Positions 36,170-47,117 of a stretch of DNA of 64,000 nt are shown here, piece by piece. The translations under genes were made by a program, and so were the position numbers. The number at the start of each line of letters is the position of its first letter. Within the stretch, counting starts at the first letter, position 1. The notes beneath the pieces are model-generated. The model saw only the letters and a program-made list of their open reading frames with translations, was not told where the DNA came from and searched no databases. Origin of the DNA: Isoetes taiwanensis (taxonomy: Eukaryota > Streptophyta > Lycopodiopsida > Isoetales > Isoetaceae); NCBI GenBank assembly GCA_021234155.1, contig JAJEKV010000001.1, positions 1,549,927 through 1,613,926 of the forward strand. The letters run 5' to 3'.

Positions 36170-36619
36170 GAAGAGGTCACCATGGACCTCGATAAGGAAG
36201 TAGCTACCTCGGTTGCACCAGAGGTCAAAGCGTTGGGGAACCACCTCACACGCTTCTTCCTATCGGGTTTTCGGCAAGGACAGGTCCTTTTTGTAGCCCG
36301 AGACCTAGCCCCCGAGGCCGAAGCATCGTGGTGGAACCTCCGTGCATTGTCCACCCTGGCCGGCCATAAGAAGCTCCCTTACCGCATTTTCACTTATGTG
36401 CTAGTGCGCCGGGACTTTGCTCTCACTGCTTTAGGCCAGGACATAGCGTCGTGGACGAGCATGAAGCTCCTTGTGGCAGCCCCTCTGGCCACTGCCTATC
36501 CACCTGAGGTTGTTTCTCTTGCAGCCACCACAGTTGGTCCCAGGATTACTCTATTGCGCCATCGGCCGCCATCATCACCTCCTACGCCGATGGATCGAGA
36601 TGCAGGACCTAGCTCCTAA
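36170..36619 (+). CDS. Accessory retrotransposon ORF B
   Basis: A 145-codon frame from MDLDKEVATSVAPEVKALGN to RDAGPSS, preceded by a charged HLREEKQELKEEE stretch in the same frame. TSVAPEVKALGNHLT is similar to SSVAPAGLERGGINLT in the minus-strand element (46393-46593). A later PYRIFTYVLVRRDFALTALG resembles MSIFDFAVPYRRQGRLAVAVA there (46280-46351). No catalytic motif is recognised. The Pro-rich C-terminus (HRPPSSPPTPMD) looks disordered. Confidence 0.5.
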   Translation, partial: EEVTMDLDKEVATSVAPEVKALGNHLTRFFLSGFRQGQVLFVARDLAPEAEASWWNLRALSTLAGHKKLPYRIFTYVLVRRDFALTALGQDIASWTSMKLLVAAPLATAYPPEVVSLAATTVGPRITLLRHRPPSSPPTPMDRDAGPSS

Positions 36620-36862
36620 ATGCATATGAAAAGTATAGAGTATGGCTTTTGGCCACTCCAATATATGTATTATTGCATCAACACTTTTGGTGCCCTTTTT
36701 AATACAAAAATTTGTTTTCCTACATTACTTGTCTCTCTTCTTGAGGACTTTGAAGTATAAGGAAATGACTTATAAGCTGTGTATCTATTCTCAGGTTGCT
36801 GCAGGATTGGAAGAGCTATACGACCCGACAAAGGGGTGAGAGGTTGTCACCATTCTCTGTGA

Positions 36863-37131
36863 GACTGTGACCACGCTTTCCAGGACCTCAAAATCAAAAT
36901 CCGACGAGGATGGTCATATTGGGACTGCATCAAACAGGAAGCCTTCGAGGATGCCGACGACCACCTTTGGGATTTGTACTATGTGCTCCGCGACTTCTTT
37001 AACCTTTTGACTATTAGCCCAACCCTTGAGTATCAGGATGTCATCATCCAGGCTTGGGCTAAATATAAGCTAGTTCGTGCAGTCAGGAAGAGCATCCGTT
37101 ACTCGATCCTCTATCCCGTTACCACACCCTA
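36863..37131 (+). CDS. Accessory retrotransposon ORF C, no ATG
   Basis: An open stretch without a start codon: RRGWSYWDCIKQEAFEDADD, then VLRDFFNLLTISPTLEYQDV and AKYKLVRAVRKS. The 115-codon ORF at 47118-47465 (minus element) shares the layout FRRWYSATAHVAEADI, DTTINATPFYQDIM and AKIGPSL. An upstream exon or ribosomal shift may supply the start; an acceptor-like CTCAG lies at about 36790. The function is unknown. Confidence 0.45.
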
Positions 37132-37279
37132 GAGCAACCCTTGTGTTAAATCCCTTTTTGTACAAATGTAATTTTCAATTCTGTTGGGTGTTTCTGGCAT
37201 GATGCCCTTTGTAATCATATAAATATCGTAATATCAAGTGCTTTCTTCGCAATGCTCTAGTCATAACTATCTAGTATGA

Positions 37280-38500
37280 TATGTTTATCTCAATTTTGTT
37301 GTATCTTAGACAGTGTACGTCCCCCTCCGTGGGCGACACCGGTGCAACCGGGCCGTCTTACACCCGAACATGAGCTCACTATTATGAAACGTCAGCTTAC
37401 TGAGCTCCAGGCCTATGTGTTACAAACCAATCCACCCCAGATACCACAAGAATATGGGCCTGAGATTCCTGTTCCACCGAATTAGCAGCCACCGCCACCC
37501 GCACCCGCACCTGTGCTAGTTACAACTACTCGATCTAAGAGAGCACGCAGTAGTTCATCTTCGAATGCCACCTCTGAGAGTCTTCTGACTCATCTGACTC
37601 TTCTAAGAATGAGGTTGATCATGCAAAAGCTAAGAAGAAGGATTACCAAAAAACAGTGGACTCTGCCATCACCAGTATTTAGAAGAACCGTAAATTGGCA
37701 CAGTTCTCAGGAAAAACCAGGTCCAGAGTTGATGCCGAATCTTGGTTGGATGAGATGGAGGAGTTTGGCAAGTCGTATGGAATGACCGAGAAAGATATTG
37801 GAAAAGTTGCCACCATAAATCTTACGGGGTCTGCCCGTATATGGTGGAAGGAATATGCCCACTCCCACGGGCTGACGAGAGGAAGATGTTGTTATAAGGT
37901 TTTTGCTAAAGCCTTTAAATCTCATTATGTTCCTAGGGCTCATCGTTGTCAACAGATCCAAACCTTTTATCGCCTGGAACAGAAGAACATGACCGTCCAG
38001 TCATATACGGATGAGTTCATGAGGCTATGTTTTTTATGTCCCAGGGATAAATGAGCGCAGGGCAGTTGGGGGGTACATTGAGGGGTTATCCCCTACCTTG
38101 AGGAAAATGGTTTGAGCGATAGACCCTAAAACAGTCGCTGAAGCAGAGGCTAAAGCCCTTAGCCTAGAAGAGGACGCTCCTAAATATCAGCCATCACGAC
38201 CCTCTTCTTTTGGTCAGAACAAGGGGTATGCACCTTACAGAGAGCGCTCGTCTAGTCAGGGGCCTCCCGCCCCCACTGGATATCAGAAGCCAGAAAAGGT
38301 CTCCTTTACATACCAGACAAGTCCACCAACACCATGGGAGCTTTCAAGGATATCCTCCAAGCCATTCCCAGGGAGGCTTGTGACCAGTTACGTCGGGACA
38401 AGGCTTGCTATCGGTGCTTCCGCCCGGGACACCGTATGCAGGAATGCCCCTACACGACACAATCAGTGCAGGCCGCCCTTGCAGAAGTGGATTAGGATGG
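37280..38500 (+). pseudogene. Gypsy gag with zinc knuckle, frameshifted
   Basis: The N-terminal part reads LTPEHELTIMKRQLTELQAY (coiled-coil-like), then a Ser-rich linker (37530-37600). The retrotransposon gag fold (AESWLDEMEEFGKSYGM, ARIWWKEYAHSHG, KAFKSHYVPRAHR; 37735-37950) comes next. It ends in a CYRCFRPGHRMQEC zinc knuckle (C-x2-C-x4-H-x4-C) at 38406-38447. Stops at 37482, 38052 and elsewhere break it into several frames. The normal role is to package element RNA into virus-like particles. Confidence 0.8.
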
Positions 38501-38549
38501 CGCAGGGGACCTAAGCAATCCAGACAGCCTTGCGGACGGTGACGCACCT

Positions 38550-41500
38550 GATTATATACAAGGTGAGTCTCACATTTATGCTGCCATTGAAACGGGTCAA
38601 GCCGATCATCAGCCTACCGTCATTTCCACGATTGGCCAAGTAGACTGTAAACCTTTCATTATCCTTATGGACACCGGCAACACGCACAATTTTGCTTCTC
38701 CTAGGATGGCAGAAGCGTTGCAGCTTACCCTCTTGAAATCCAAGCCACGTCCAGTTACGTTGGCCAATGGCGCTATACGTCACACACGGGGTCGACGCAT
38801 CAATTTGAATATTCAGCTGCCAGGAGCACCTGTTGCTCTAGGAGTGGAGATAATGGATATTGGTCGCCATGATCTCATTGTAGGGATGGAGTTCCTGGCT
38901 GCTGCCAAGACCAACATTGATTGTGAAAAGCGAGAAGTTACCTTCAACGCAGCCAATGGAACCCGAGTGACCATAGCAGATAAACCAGTTGTTCCCATTA
39001 TGCAATATATCTCATTATGCCAGTCGCATAGGGCTATCAGGAAATCTCAAATTATAGGCATGATTCGACTTGCTTCAATAGAAGCCAAGTCCAAACAAGA
39101 CGAAGTTCTTGATACCTTGCCTCCGACAATAGCCATTGTTCTTCGGGAATACCATGACCTTTTTCCCGAAGAAATTCATCGATCGCCACCTTTTAGAGGC
39201 GTGGAGTGTGAAATTACCTTGGAACCAGGCATTAAGCCCACTAGCAAGGCTCCCTATCGAATGAGTATTCCTGAATTGACAGAGCTTAAGAAGCAGTTGC
39301 AAGAGCTCCTCAAATTAGGCTTCATTCGACCTAGTGTCTCACCTTTTGGGGCCCCGATACTCTTCGTCAAGAAGAAGGATGACACTGTGAGAATGTCTAT
39401 CGATTACCACCAACTGAATAAGCATACTATTAAGAATCGATATGCTTTACCGCGTGCCGACGATCTAATGGATCAGTTGCAAAGGGCTAAGTACTTTACA
39501 AAGATTGACCTTCGATCGGGATATCACCAGATACGGATTAAGGAGGATGACATCTACAAGTCTGCTTTTCAGACACGCTATGGGTATTATGAGTTCACTG
39601 TGATGCCTTTTGGCCTGACTAATGCCCCGGTCACCTTCATGAGACTGATGAATGATGTCTTCCGTGAATACTCTTGATGATTTTGTCATCATATTCTTTG
39701 ATGATATCCTCATATATAGTAAGACCTTAGAGGACCATGAGCGGCATCTTCAGTTGGCCTTACAGAAACTGAGATGCCACCAACTATACGCCAAATTCTC
39801 CAAGTGTCGATTTGCAACCACCAAGGTTGATTACCTGGGACATATTGTGTCTGCAGAAGGAATAGCCACGGATCTAGCTAAAATTGAAGCAGTAAAGGAT
39901 TGGCCAATTCCAACCAATGTGTCTGAGGTTCGCAGCTTCTTAGGCTTGGCCGGGTATCGTAAGTTTGTTAAAGACTTTGCCAAGCTCGCCGCGCCCTGGA
40001 CGGACCTAACCAAGCATGAAAAGGTTAGGGATTGGATGGCACATTAGAAAGACAAAGTCCAAGCCGGATTCCAGTCGTTGAAGGATGCATTGACGACGGC
40101 CCCGGTTCTCACCTTGCCAGATCCTCAGAAGGATGAGTGGGTTGCCACTGATTCTAGTAAAATAGATACCGGTGGAGTGTTAATGCAAGAAGGTCGGGTC
40201 ATCGCATATGATTCTAGGAAGATGAATGAGGAAGAACAGTGATACTCCACGCATGACCAAGAATTGCTTGCTGTCGTGCGTGCACTACGCATTTGGAGGC
40301 ACTATTTACTGGGGAGATGATTCCAGTTGGACACTGATAATCAAGTCTTCAATAGATCTTCATGCAACCCCACCTCAACTTGAGGTAAAGATGATGGATG
40401 GAATTTCTTGAAGAATATGATTTTGAGGTCATCTATAAGCCGGGCAAGCATAATGTTGTTGCTGGCGCGCTTTGCAGACATCCATTGGTCACTCGAACGC
40501 ATTGTAATGTTATATCCACACTCTCCAGTGAGTTTGGGAAGCAGATACAGTAGGCTCTTCCCATAGACTCAGAATTCCAGAAGATATGGCAAAGTGTATC
40601 CAAGGAAGCCAGAACGGACAAGGAAAGGGAGGCTTTCTGCCATTATAAAAAGGAAGCTGACCTTCTTTATTATAAGAATAAGTTATGTGTTCCCGAGATA
40701 TCATGAGTTTGCAAGCTCATTCTCCAGGACACACATAACAGTCATATAGCGGGGCACGCGGGTTTATGATGGCCAGGAATGAAGAAGCACATTGCCAGGT
40801 GCATTAGGCAATGTCAGATCTGTCAGCAAACAAAGGCTGAGCAGCTGCGTATTCCAAAGGAACTGCAACCCCTAGATGTCCCCAATGCAAAATGGGAAGT
40901 TATTACCATGGATTTTATTGTGGGACTTCCGCACACCTAAAGAGAGTTTGATGCCTTAATGGTGGTGGTCGACAAACTTTCTAAGATGGCACACTTTTTG
41001 CTATGTCGTACCATGGACACTGCATTGGATACCGCCTTGTTGTTTACCAAGGAGGTATTTCGCCTGCATAGGATGCCCCGTACTATTATATCAGACCGCG
41101 ATCCTAAGTTTGCTAGTGCATTCTGAAAAGATTTTTTTAGCACTATTCAAACTAAGCTTGCCATGAGCACCGCTTATCATCCGCAGGCAGATGGACAAAC
41201 AGAGCGTACCAATCGCATAATCGAAGATATGCTATGTAACTATGTCTGGAACAAGCAATCTCAATGGTCGGATTACATCCATTTGGTAGAGTTCGCCTAT
41301 AACAGTACTAAACAGGAGTCCTCAAGGATGTCTCCTTTCATGATAAATTACGGCTATCAATGCCTTACTCCAGACACGTGGCATAATCCGGTTTCAAGGT
41401 GGAAGTCTCTCAGCAGCTGCTTGTAGATATGCAAGCACTTGTGGAAGAAGTTAGAGCATATTTGTTAACTGCAAGAGCTCGGCAAAAGAGTCTTGCCGAT

Positions 41501-42080
41501 CGACATCGAACACCACGGGGAATTCCAGGTCGATGATTTGGTTTGGCTAAAGATTAAAGTGAAATAAGCCAAACTTAAGATCGGCAATTGTAAGAAGCTT
41601 GCACCTACATGGGCGGGACCTTTTCAGATAACCGAAAGGATAGGTTCTCAACTCTTTTGATTGGATCTACCCGCACATTTGAAGATCCATAAAGTTTTCC
41701 ATGTGAGTCTTCTTAAGAAGCATAATCCTGATCCAGAAGAAGTTCTTGACACACCAACACTTCTTGAGATGACTGAGGATCAGTTGGAGATTGTGTCTGA
41801 GGCCCTCCTTGATTGTGCATATAAGCAAATCCGCCGAACTCAAATTTTGCAATACTTGGTTAAGTGGAAACACTTACCCACAGAAGACGCAACATGGGTT
41901 CTTAAAGCGGATTTGGATAAGACTTACCCGGCCTTTATGAAAAAATGCCAGGGCCGAACTATTCAAGATGCGATCATCTCCAACCCTGACGGTAAGCATG
42001 GTGTTGACGGTCTTACAGGAATTACATGGGCGAGGTCCAACAGGGATCATATGAGCGAGATCCGACAGGGATCATTGTAG
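38550..42080 (+). pseudogene. Gypsy pol: protease, RT, RNase H, integrase, chromodomain
   Basis: Protease with an active-site DTGNTHNF (about 38670). RT with [35 protein letters not shown] (39400-39620), then after a frameshift near 39660 the catalytic FFDDILIYS (about 39694). RNase H follows with WVATDSS (about 40138). Integrase has the zinc-binding HHCC region (40730-40850) and the catalytic triad residues in MDFIVGLP (about 40911), SDRDPKF (about 41091) and GQTERTNR (about 41194). The chromodomain LQYLVKWKHLPTEDATWV lies at about 41848. In-frame stops occur in RNase H and integrase. The RT and triad motifs are intact but the protein cannot be made whole. Confidence 0.85.
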
Positions 42081-42495
42081 GGGTTGGGTTACATGCATCT
42101 TAGGTGGGAAACGGGGCATATAGGCATTCATGATAGGACACATTCATCTATGGCTATAATAGGTATTTGCCATTCCTTATGCCGCGACGATATGCCAGCC
42201 TTACGCATGATGGGATTGGTCCTTTCAACCACACTGCTTAAATTATTTTGTAAATACTGATATATTTTACTTCTGCAAGCCAGTAGGGCGTACTATTTAT
42301 GCAGAAGATCGTAGGCCTCAGCCTGGAGGCCAACTCTTGTATTTGAAATTTTGTGTTATGAGTGCACTCTTAAGTTGTTACTATCTTTGTAAGGGACTTC
42401 TGTCCTATCACCTGGATATGTAACCTTCTGTTCACTTCAATAAGTAAGGGTTTAACTCTAATGCTGGGGACAACATTAATCCAAGGGGGGGAGAA
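42081..42495 (+). other. Gypsy 3' untranslated region and polypurine tract
   Basis: A non-coding stretch between the chromodomain and the LTR, ending in CCAAGGGGGGGAGAA immediately before the TG of the LTR. This is the expected primer site for plus-strand DNA synthesis. Confidence 0.7.
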
Positions 42496-44041
42496 TGTGA
42501 CGTTCCAGGTATTTATACGGTATACATATGCCTACCATGACACGTCACCCACATGTAATTAGGCCCTAGGGATCAAATGGGGTTCACCCAAAATGGATTT
42601 TATTAGCTATACTAATAAAATTAAGGGATAATTATGGATTATATTAACATGATTAACCTAATTATGCTAATTAGGGTATAATTAGTTAAGTGTGACCAAT
42701 TGGAGAGCGCTACCTGGCCCAACTCGATTGGCCAAGTGGGACTTGCTATTTTGGGTGGTGAAATAGGGGTCCTACCCCCCATTTTTGCCCAAATTCGACT
42801 TGGGAAGAGAGGAGGAGCAGTAGCTATCAGTTTTTGCCAAGTTTTGCCAATAGACACCAAAGTATGGAGACTTTCCGTGATAATGGCTCCAGCCAAGACA
42901 CTGGTTAGTCCCTAGATATCTTCTAGCTCTGCTAACACTTCTTTGAGTAGATGGAATGGTTAAACTCTCTTTCTTATGTTGTTTTGGATGTTGATGGATA
43001 CTTAGATAGTGTTTATATTCTTTCTTTCTGCTCTCTCTATGAATTGGGAATTAAGGGAAGGGTAGAGACCTGAAAGCCTCTTAGAACTAGAGATGCTTCT
43101 AGCTAGACCCCTTAAAACCCAATAAATGCGGCCTGTGCACAAGAGCCAACCTGGATGAGGATGCTATGATGTGGTTCAGCACCAAATAACGAGTATGATG
43201 GTGAATCGGGGGTGGGGTCCTGCCTAGCGCGGCTACATGACTTCTACAATGTGCTAGGCCTATAGCCGGTCACTGTGTGTGGGCCAGGTATGGGTCTGAC
43301 ACTCCCTAGGTCGCAGGAGACGTGCCTATATGGACGCCCTGGACTCGAGCGGGCAGGTGAACCGGCCTTTATATTTAGGGGAGTAAGTCGGGTACGGATG
43401 TAGGGGTCCCTGAGGTGGCACGTGTTCTCTAGCACATCCAGGAATCCGTCATGCTCGGGGAAGGGACGCCTCTCTAACCTGCCTCATCGTACCGGGGAGA
43501 TGTAGTCCGTAGGGTGGTTCCTTGGGATTGCGTCTCCAGAGGGCTACAAACACGTCATAGCATGATTCAGCCTATCTGCAAAGTGTGCACAGGAGGGGCG
43601 GATGGAGTGGACTACCCTAGCCATTGTCTTATACCAGCCAACGCCATGTTATACTTACGTCTGTTGATATCTTGATGCCCTGACCGTCAGTTGACCCCTT
43701 GGAGTCTGAGCCCAGGGTAGCGCCTTGTCCTGGTGTATAGCTCATGTTATTATGGTTGTACTGTCTTTTCATTGATGATGATGGATGGGCCATCCTTCGT
43801 GGTTGTATATTATTTTAACGTGATTATTGTATGCTAACGTGTATGTATGCTTCCGCTGTATAGGATTTTCCCATAGAGGACGTAGGACGAATGACACCTC
43901 CGTGTTCCTCGCCCAGACACTTGGCCATCCCAAGTGGTCCGAGTATGATGGAGGGCCTGACCATGGTGATATAGTCGCCATGGAAGGGGAAATCCCGTAT
44001 TTGTACGATGGGAGTATCATATAGATTTTGGGAGCATCACA
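42496..44041 (+). repeat. 3' LTR of the plus-strand gypsy element
   Basis: 1546 bp, TGTGACGTTCC to GGAGCATCACA, directly after the polypurine tract. It is related over its length to the LTR at 459-2051 (opposite orientation), so the two belong to one LTR family but are clearly diverged. U3 contains TATTTATACGG and ACACGTCACCC motifs. Confidence 0.85.
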
Positions 44042-44207
44042 ACAAAAGGGGTTTAATTGCATATGTTTAATAGACATGTGCAACATACGAGGTTGCCCCC
44101 TAGGCGCAACCCTTTACGGCTCTCAAGTATTTGTCAAGGTCACATGTACGCATGGCGTAGCAATATAATATACGTATTCAGACCATATATTATGCTGGAA
44201 TGTCACA
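44042..44207 (-). repeat. Truncated 3' LTR of the minus-strand gypsy element
   Basis: It matches 50080-50243 closely (GGGGTTTAATTGCATATG, ACATACGAGGTTGCCCCC, ACGTATTCAGACxxTATATTATG) and ends TGTCACA before the polypurine tract. The remaining roughly 1270 bases are absent. The cut coincides with the outer edge of the plus-strand element's LTR. Confidence 0.8.
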
Positions 44208-44839
44208 ATCTCCCCACCTTGGATTGATGCCGTCCTCAGCATCACGTGTCTCCCTCCTTGGAAACCTACATGATCCCTACAAGACATTCCATGCATGCAA
44301 TTTTATATTACAATTACCCCAAGATAATATTTATAAGTTTGAATTTTATAATCATGTCACTTGTTCCATAACATACTATAGTAAGGTGATCTCTCAACCC
44401 TTACATTATCATTTACAATTGACAAAATTTTATGGTTTGTACAATTATCATTAATAGAGTTTTCAAAATTCTATAATGTAAGGTCCCTTTGGTCTCCTTG
44501 CAACACATTACGTCAAAACATGGTTGCAAGTCTTCGCAGTGTGACCCTCCTGCCACTAGACGCTCTTATTGGCCTGCAGGTCCAACACTACATTAGTACA
44601 CATTTATTTATTATAAAGTTGGTTATTAGGGAACCACCCATTGAATTACACTTAATTAATTCTATGGATGCAAGACTAATATCCCGACGTAGGAAGATGA
44701 TGTTTCTTCCATCTTGGCCATGGAGACAGCGCCCTATCATGCCTAAGATGATCATTTATGCTGACACCTTTCGTCGCCCCTTGGCATGAAGGATGGCGTC
44801 CTCCCCATAGTAGGCATTGACTGAATGACCTCTTATCTC

Positions 44840-45560
44840 TCAATTTCGTCTACTTCCGTGGCAAGGGAGTAGACTTCTTAATCTACTTCACACTCACCTA
44901 TCGGTTCCGTGTCGACTACTTTGATGACGAGTCGACCCTTGCATTGCTCCATGAATTGGGGGTACTGCTTCTCCAAATCTGATTATAGTATCCACGTTGC
45001 ATCTTCCACAGGCAATGTGTCCATTTCATTAGGTATTGGAGAAATTGGGATCTTTTTGTTTTCTTGTAGGACCTGTCAAGAAGAACCTCTGGGACGATCT
45101 CAAGTTGGCCGTCCTTCATTTCAGTAACTCTGTTATCTCTAATACTTCCTCTGGATTAGGAGTGTGCCTCTTCAGGAGACTTACATGGAAGACCCTATGG
45201 ATTTCGAGATGTGCTGGAAGATCCAACTTGTAGGATTGCTTACCTACTCTTTTGGTTATCCTGAAAGGCAGCAAGTTTCTTGCAATTGCCGATGCGAAGC
45301 TTCGCTTGCTTGACTTTGATCTTCAACCACGCATTGTCCCTTATTTGAAACCCTCTTACTGTTCTGTGCTTATCGGCTACACTCTTCTGCCAGCTTCTTG
45401 ATGCTAGAAGATATCCTCTCACTTCTTCCACCAATTGTTGCATGTCGGCTAGCATCTGCTGGGATACTTATACCTTGGGCAAGGGATTGTGACAAGTGTC
45501 TGGGGTCACGCATTGGTAGCCGTAGTTGATCATGAACGGCGACATTCGAGATGACATTTG
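44840..45560 (-). pseudogene. Integrase C-terminus and chromodomain remnant
   Basis: The minus-strand frames match the end of pol in the plus-strand element. MLADMQQLVEEVRGYLLASR and DNAWLKIKVKQAKLRIGNCK (45240-45455) parallel its SDIT-to-chromodomain linker. ILEVSQ-like text is replaced by QLEIVPEVLLDRSYKKTKRS and FLQYLMKWTH, a broken chromodomain at 44990-45119. Stops and shifts occur throughout. Confidence 0.65.
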
Positions 45561-45655
45561 AGACGACATTTGAGACGACTCCTGCCCCTATCACGGTTGG
45601 GACCCTCCCGGCCGTCCTGCCGATTGTTGTCTTGCTCCTCAGATTCGGAGTCGGA

Positions 45656-45982
45656 TTAGGAACTAGAGTTGGAGGAATCCGTGCTAGGGGATCTCCTTCT
45701 CTGGTTTCTCTTCTTTGCCTTGTCTATTCTACCAGCAGGTGTTTGGGGTAGTTGGACATTCTGGTCTGGTGCAATTACTGCCCTCCCTGCCAGCAAGGCT
45801 CTTATCTCGTGGATATCTAATCTCATTTGAGATATCTCCTCTTCTGAGGTTGGTGCCTCGAACTCTTGGAACAGGTTCCTTGGTTGAAACTGTCTTGCGG
45901 GTGTTTGCTCATCTTGAGGTTGTCGATCTTGTTTTACACTCCTGGGTGCTCTAGCTGCATACACATTAGATTGCACTCTCAT
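45656..45982 (-). CDS. Gag N-terminal fragment of the minus-strand element
   Basis: 108 codons, MRVQSNVYAARAPRSV to STDSSNSSS. The middle has a short helix (SEEEISQMRLDIHEIRALLAG) and the end is Lys/Arg- then Ser-rich. The plus-strand gag has the same layout (ELTIMKRQLTELQAY, then a Ser-rich linker). The frame ends just before the deletion junction, so the capsid-forming part is lost. Confidence 0.5.
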   Translation of the reverse strand: MRVQSNVYAARAPRSVKQDRQPQDEQTPARQFQPRNLFQEFEAPTSEEEISQMRLDIHEIRALLAGRAVIAPDQNVQLPQTPAGRIDKAKKRNQRRRSPSTDSSNSSS

Positions 45983-46129
45983 GATTAGCTTTTGTTTGTT
46001 ATTGCATTGGTTGTTTGATGATATAGTTGTGGGGACAAATTATATCAAAGAACATTCATAATGCCGTCCATTATATTCATAAGGTACAATATTTTTACAA
46101 TCAATATTAGAGAGAGAAAAAAAAAGTTT

Positions 46130-46593
46130 TTAATCTATTCTTGGAATCTTCGATATGCTGGGTTGTCTTCCAAGAACTTCTTCACTTAGGCTATACCAAT
46201 TGTTCACTCCAAGTTCCTTAAGAATGTTGGTGGGCGTACCACCTTGAAGTGCCGTTACCAGGTCTTCAACCCTTCTATCCGACGTATAGGCCACAGCGAC
46301 GGCCAACCTGCCCTGACGTCTGTATGGGACTGCGAAGTCGAAGATGCTCAACTAGGTTATGGATCTCTTGACCAGGATGACATGGTCGATGTTCAGAGGC
46401 ATCCGAGCATGCATACCAAATCTCGAAACATGGACCTGGAAGAGGTCAAGTTGATGCCGCCTCTTTCTAGCCCGGCTGGCGCTACTGATGAGGTGTTGGG
46501 TAGGAGCGCGCTTGTTGTCTTTCCCCTAATGCCCATCTGCTCCTGGATGGCTATAAATTCCTCCTCTGAGGGCAGTTCTTGTTGCGTCATCAT
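46130..46593 (-). pseudogene. Accessory ORF B of the minus-strand element, frameshifted
   Basis: Two frames, 46393-46593 (ELPSEEEFIAIQEQMG...SSVAPAGLERGG) and 46130-46351 (MSIFDFAVPYRRQGRLAVAVA...SKIPRID). Together they cover the span of the plus-strand ORF B at 36170-36619 and share short blocks with it. One shift around 46360-46400 breaks it. Confidence 0.45.
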
Positions 46594-47022
46594 CTACCAA
46601 ATACCAATGTAAGCTTCAATGTTGGATGATGACTGCCCAGTGTAAGTGTGGACTTCCCTGATGCTGATGGGGAAGTCTTGCATCTCCCAGTCGATGAAGT
46701 CATCGAGGTCAGGCTGTTGTCGTAGAAGATGCAGGAGCTCGTCCACCCTGTAGCCTCTATCTCTGCACTCTGGGAGGTTCTTTATGTCGTGCAACATCAG
46801 GCACTCTTGGCCTTCGATGATGACCGGGGTTAGACTGGTCATACCTAACCCAAGTGGAGGCGCTGTCCACGTTATCCTCAAACCTTCGTCGAAGCCCTGA
46901 AGGTCTTCTTCTGCTTGTTGTCGTTCTTGTATGGGGTTGACGTCGATGATGTCTTCAACGTCGTAACCTTGTCCTTCCTCTGCCTCTTCCTCTTCCTCTG
47001 ACCCTTCATACTCCAGGAGTAA
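46594..47022 (-). CDS. Accessory ORF A of the minus-strand element
   Basis: The frame opens after a TAG at 47023-47025 and runs LLEYEGSEEEEEAEEGQGYD, VEDIIDVNPIQERQQAEEDL, then LTPVIIEGQECLMLHDI and PDLDDFIDWEMQDFPISI, ending EAYIGIW. The first ATG is at 46879-46881. It parallels the plus-strand ORF A (35672-36106) with an acidic N-terminus, GQE-L-L-DI block and DDFID block in the same order. The part before the TAG is also open (EPSIQPLDIEPLASEAKE). Confidence 0.55.
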   Translation of the reverse strand, partial: LLLEYEGSEEEEEAEEGQGYDVEDIIDVNPIQERQQAEEDLQGFDEGLRITWTAPPLGLGMTSLTPVIIEGQECLMLHDIKNLPECRDRGYRVDELLHLLRQQPDLDDFIDWEMQDFPISIREVHTYTGQSSSNIEAYIGIW

Positions 47023-47117
47023 CTACTCTTTTGCTTCTGAGGCGAGGGGTTCAATATCCAATGGCTGAATGGAGGGTTCACCTATTTGGATTTGGGCTCT
47101 ATGGGACAAAAAGATGG

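Larger units (their letters stand above)
35480..44041 (+). mobile_element. Ty3/gypsy element with chromodomain and extra upstream ORFs; 5' LTR missing
   Basis: The order is accessory ORFs (35672-37131), gag (37280-38500), protease, RT, RNase H, integrase, chromodomain (to 42080), polypurine tract (AAGGGGGGGAGA at 42483-42494) and a 3' LTR (42496-44041). No matching 5' LTR or primer-binding site is found left of 35480, so the left end has been lost. The integrase-terminal chromodomain places it among chromoviruses. Stops and frameshifts run throughout pol. The element ends exactly where the truncated LTR of the next element begins. Confidence 0.85.

Noticed and set aside
36642-36839. Independent 65-codon protein between ORFs B and C
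   Set aside because: Hydrophobic AT-rich frame resembling intron or spacer; no counterpart in the minus-strand element.
44200-44454. Plus-strand ORF starting at the polypurine tract
   Set aside because: It runs antisense through the 3' untranslated part of the minus gypsy element and shows no domain.
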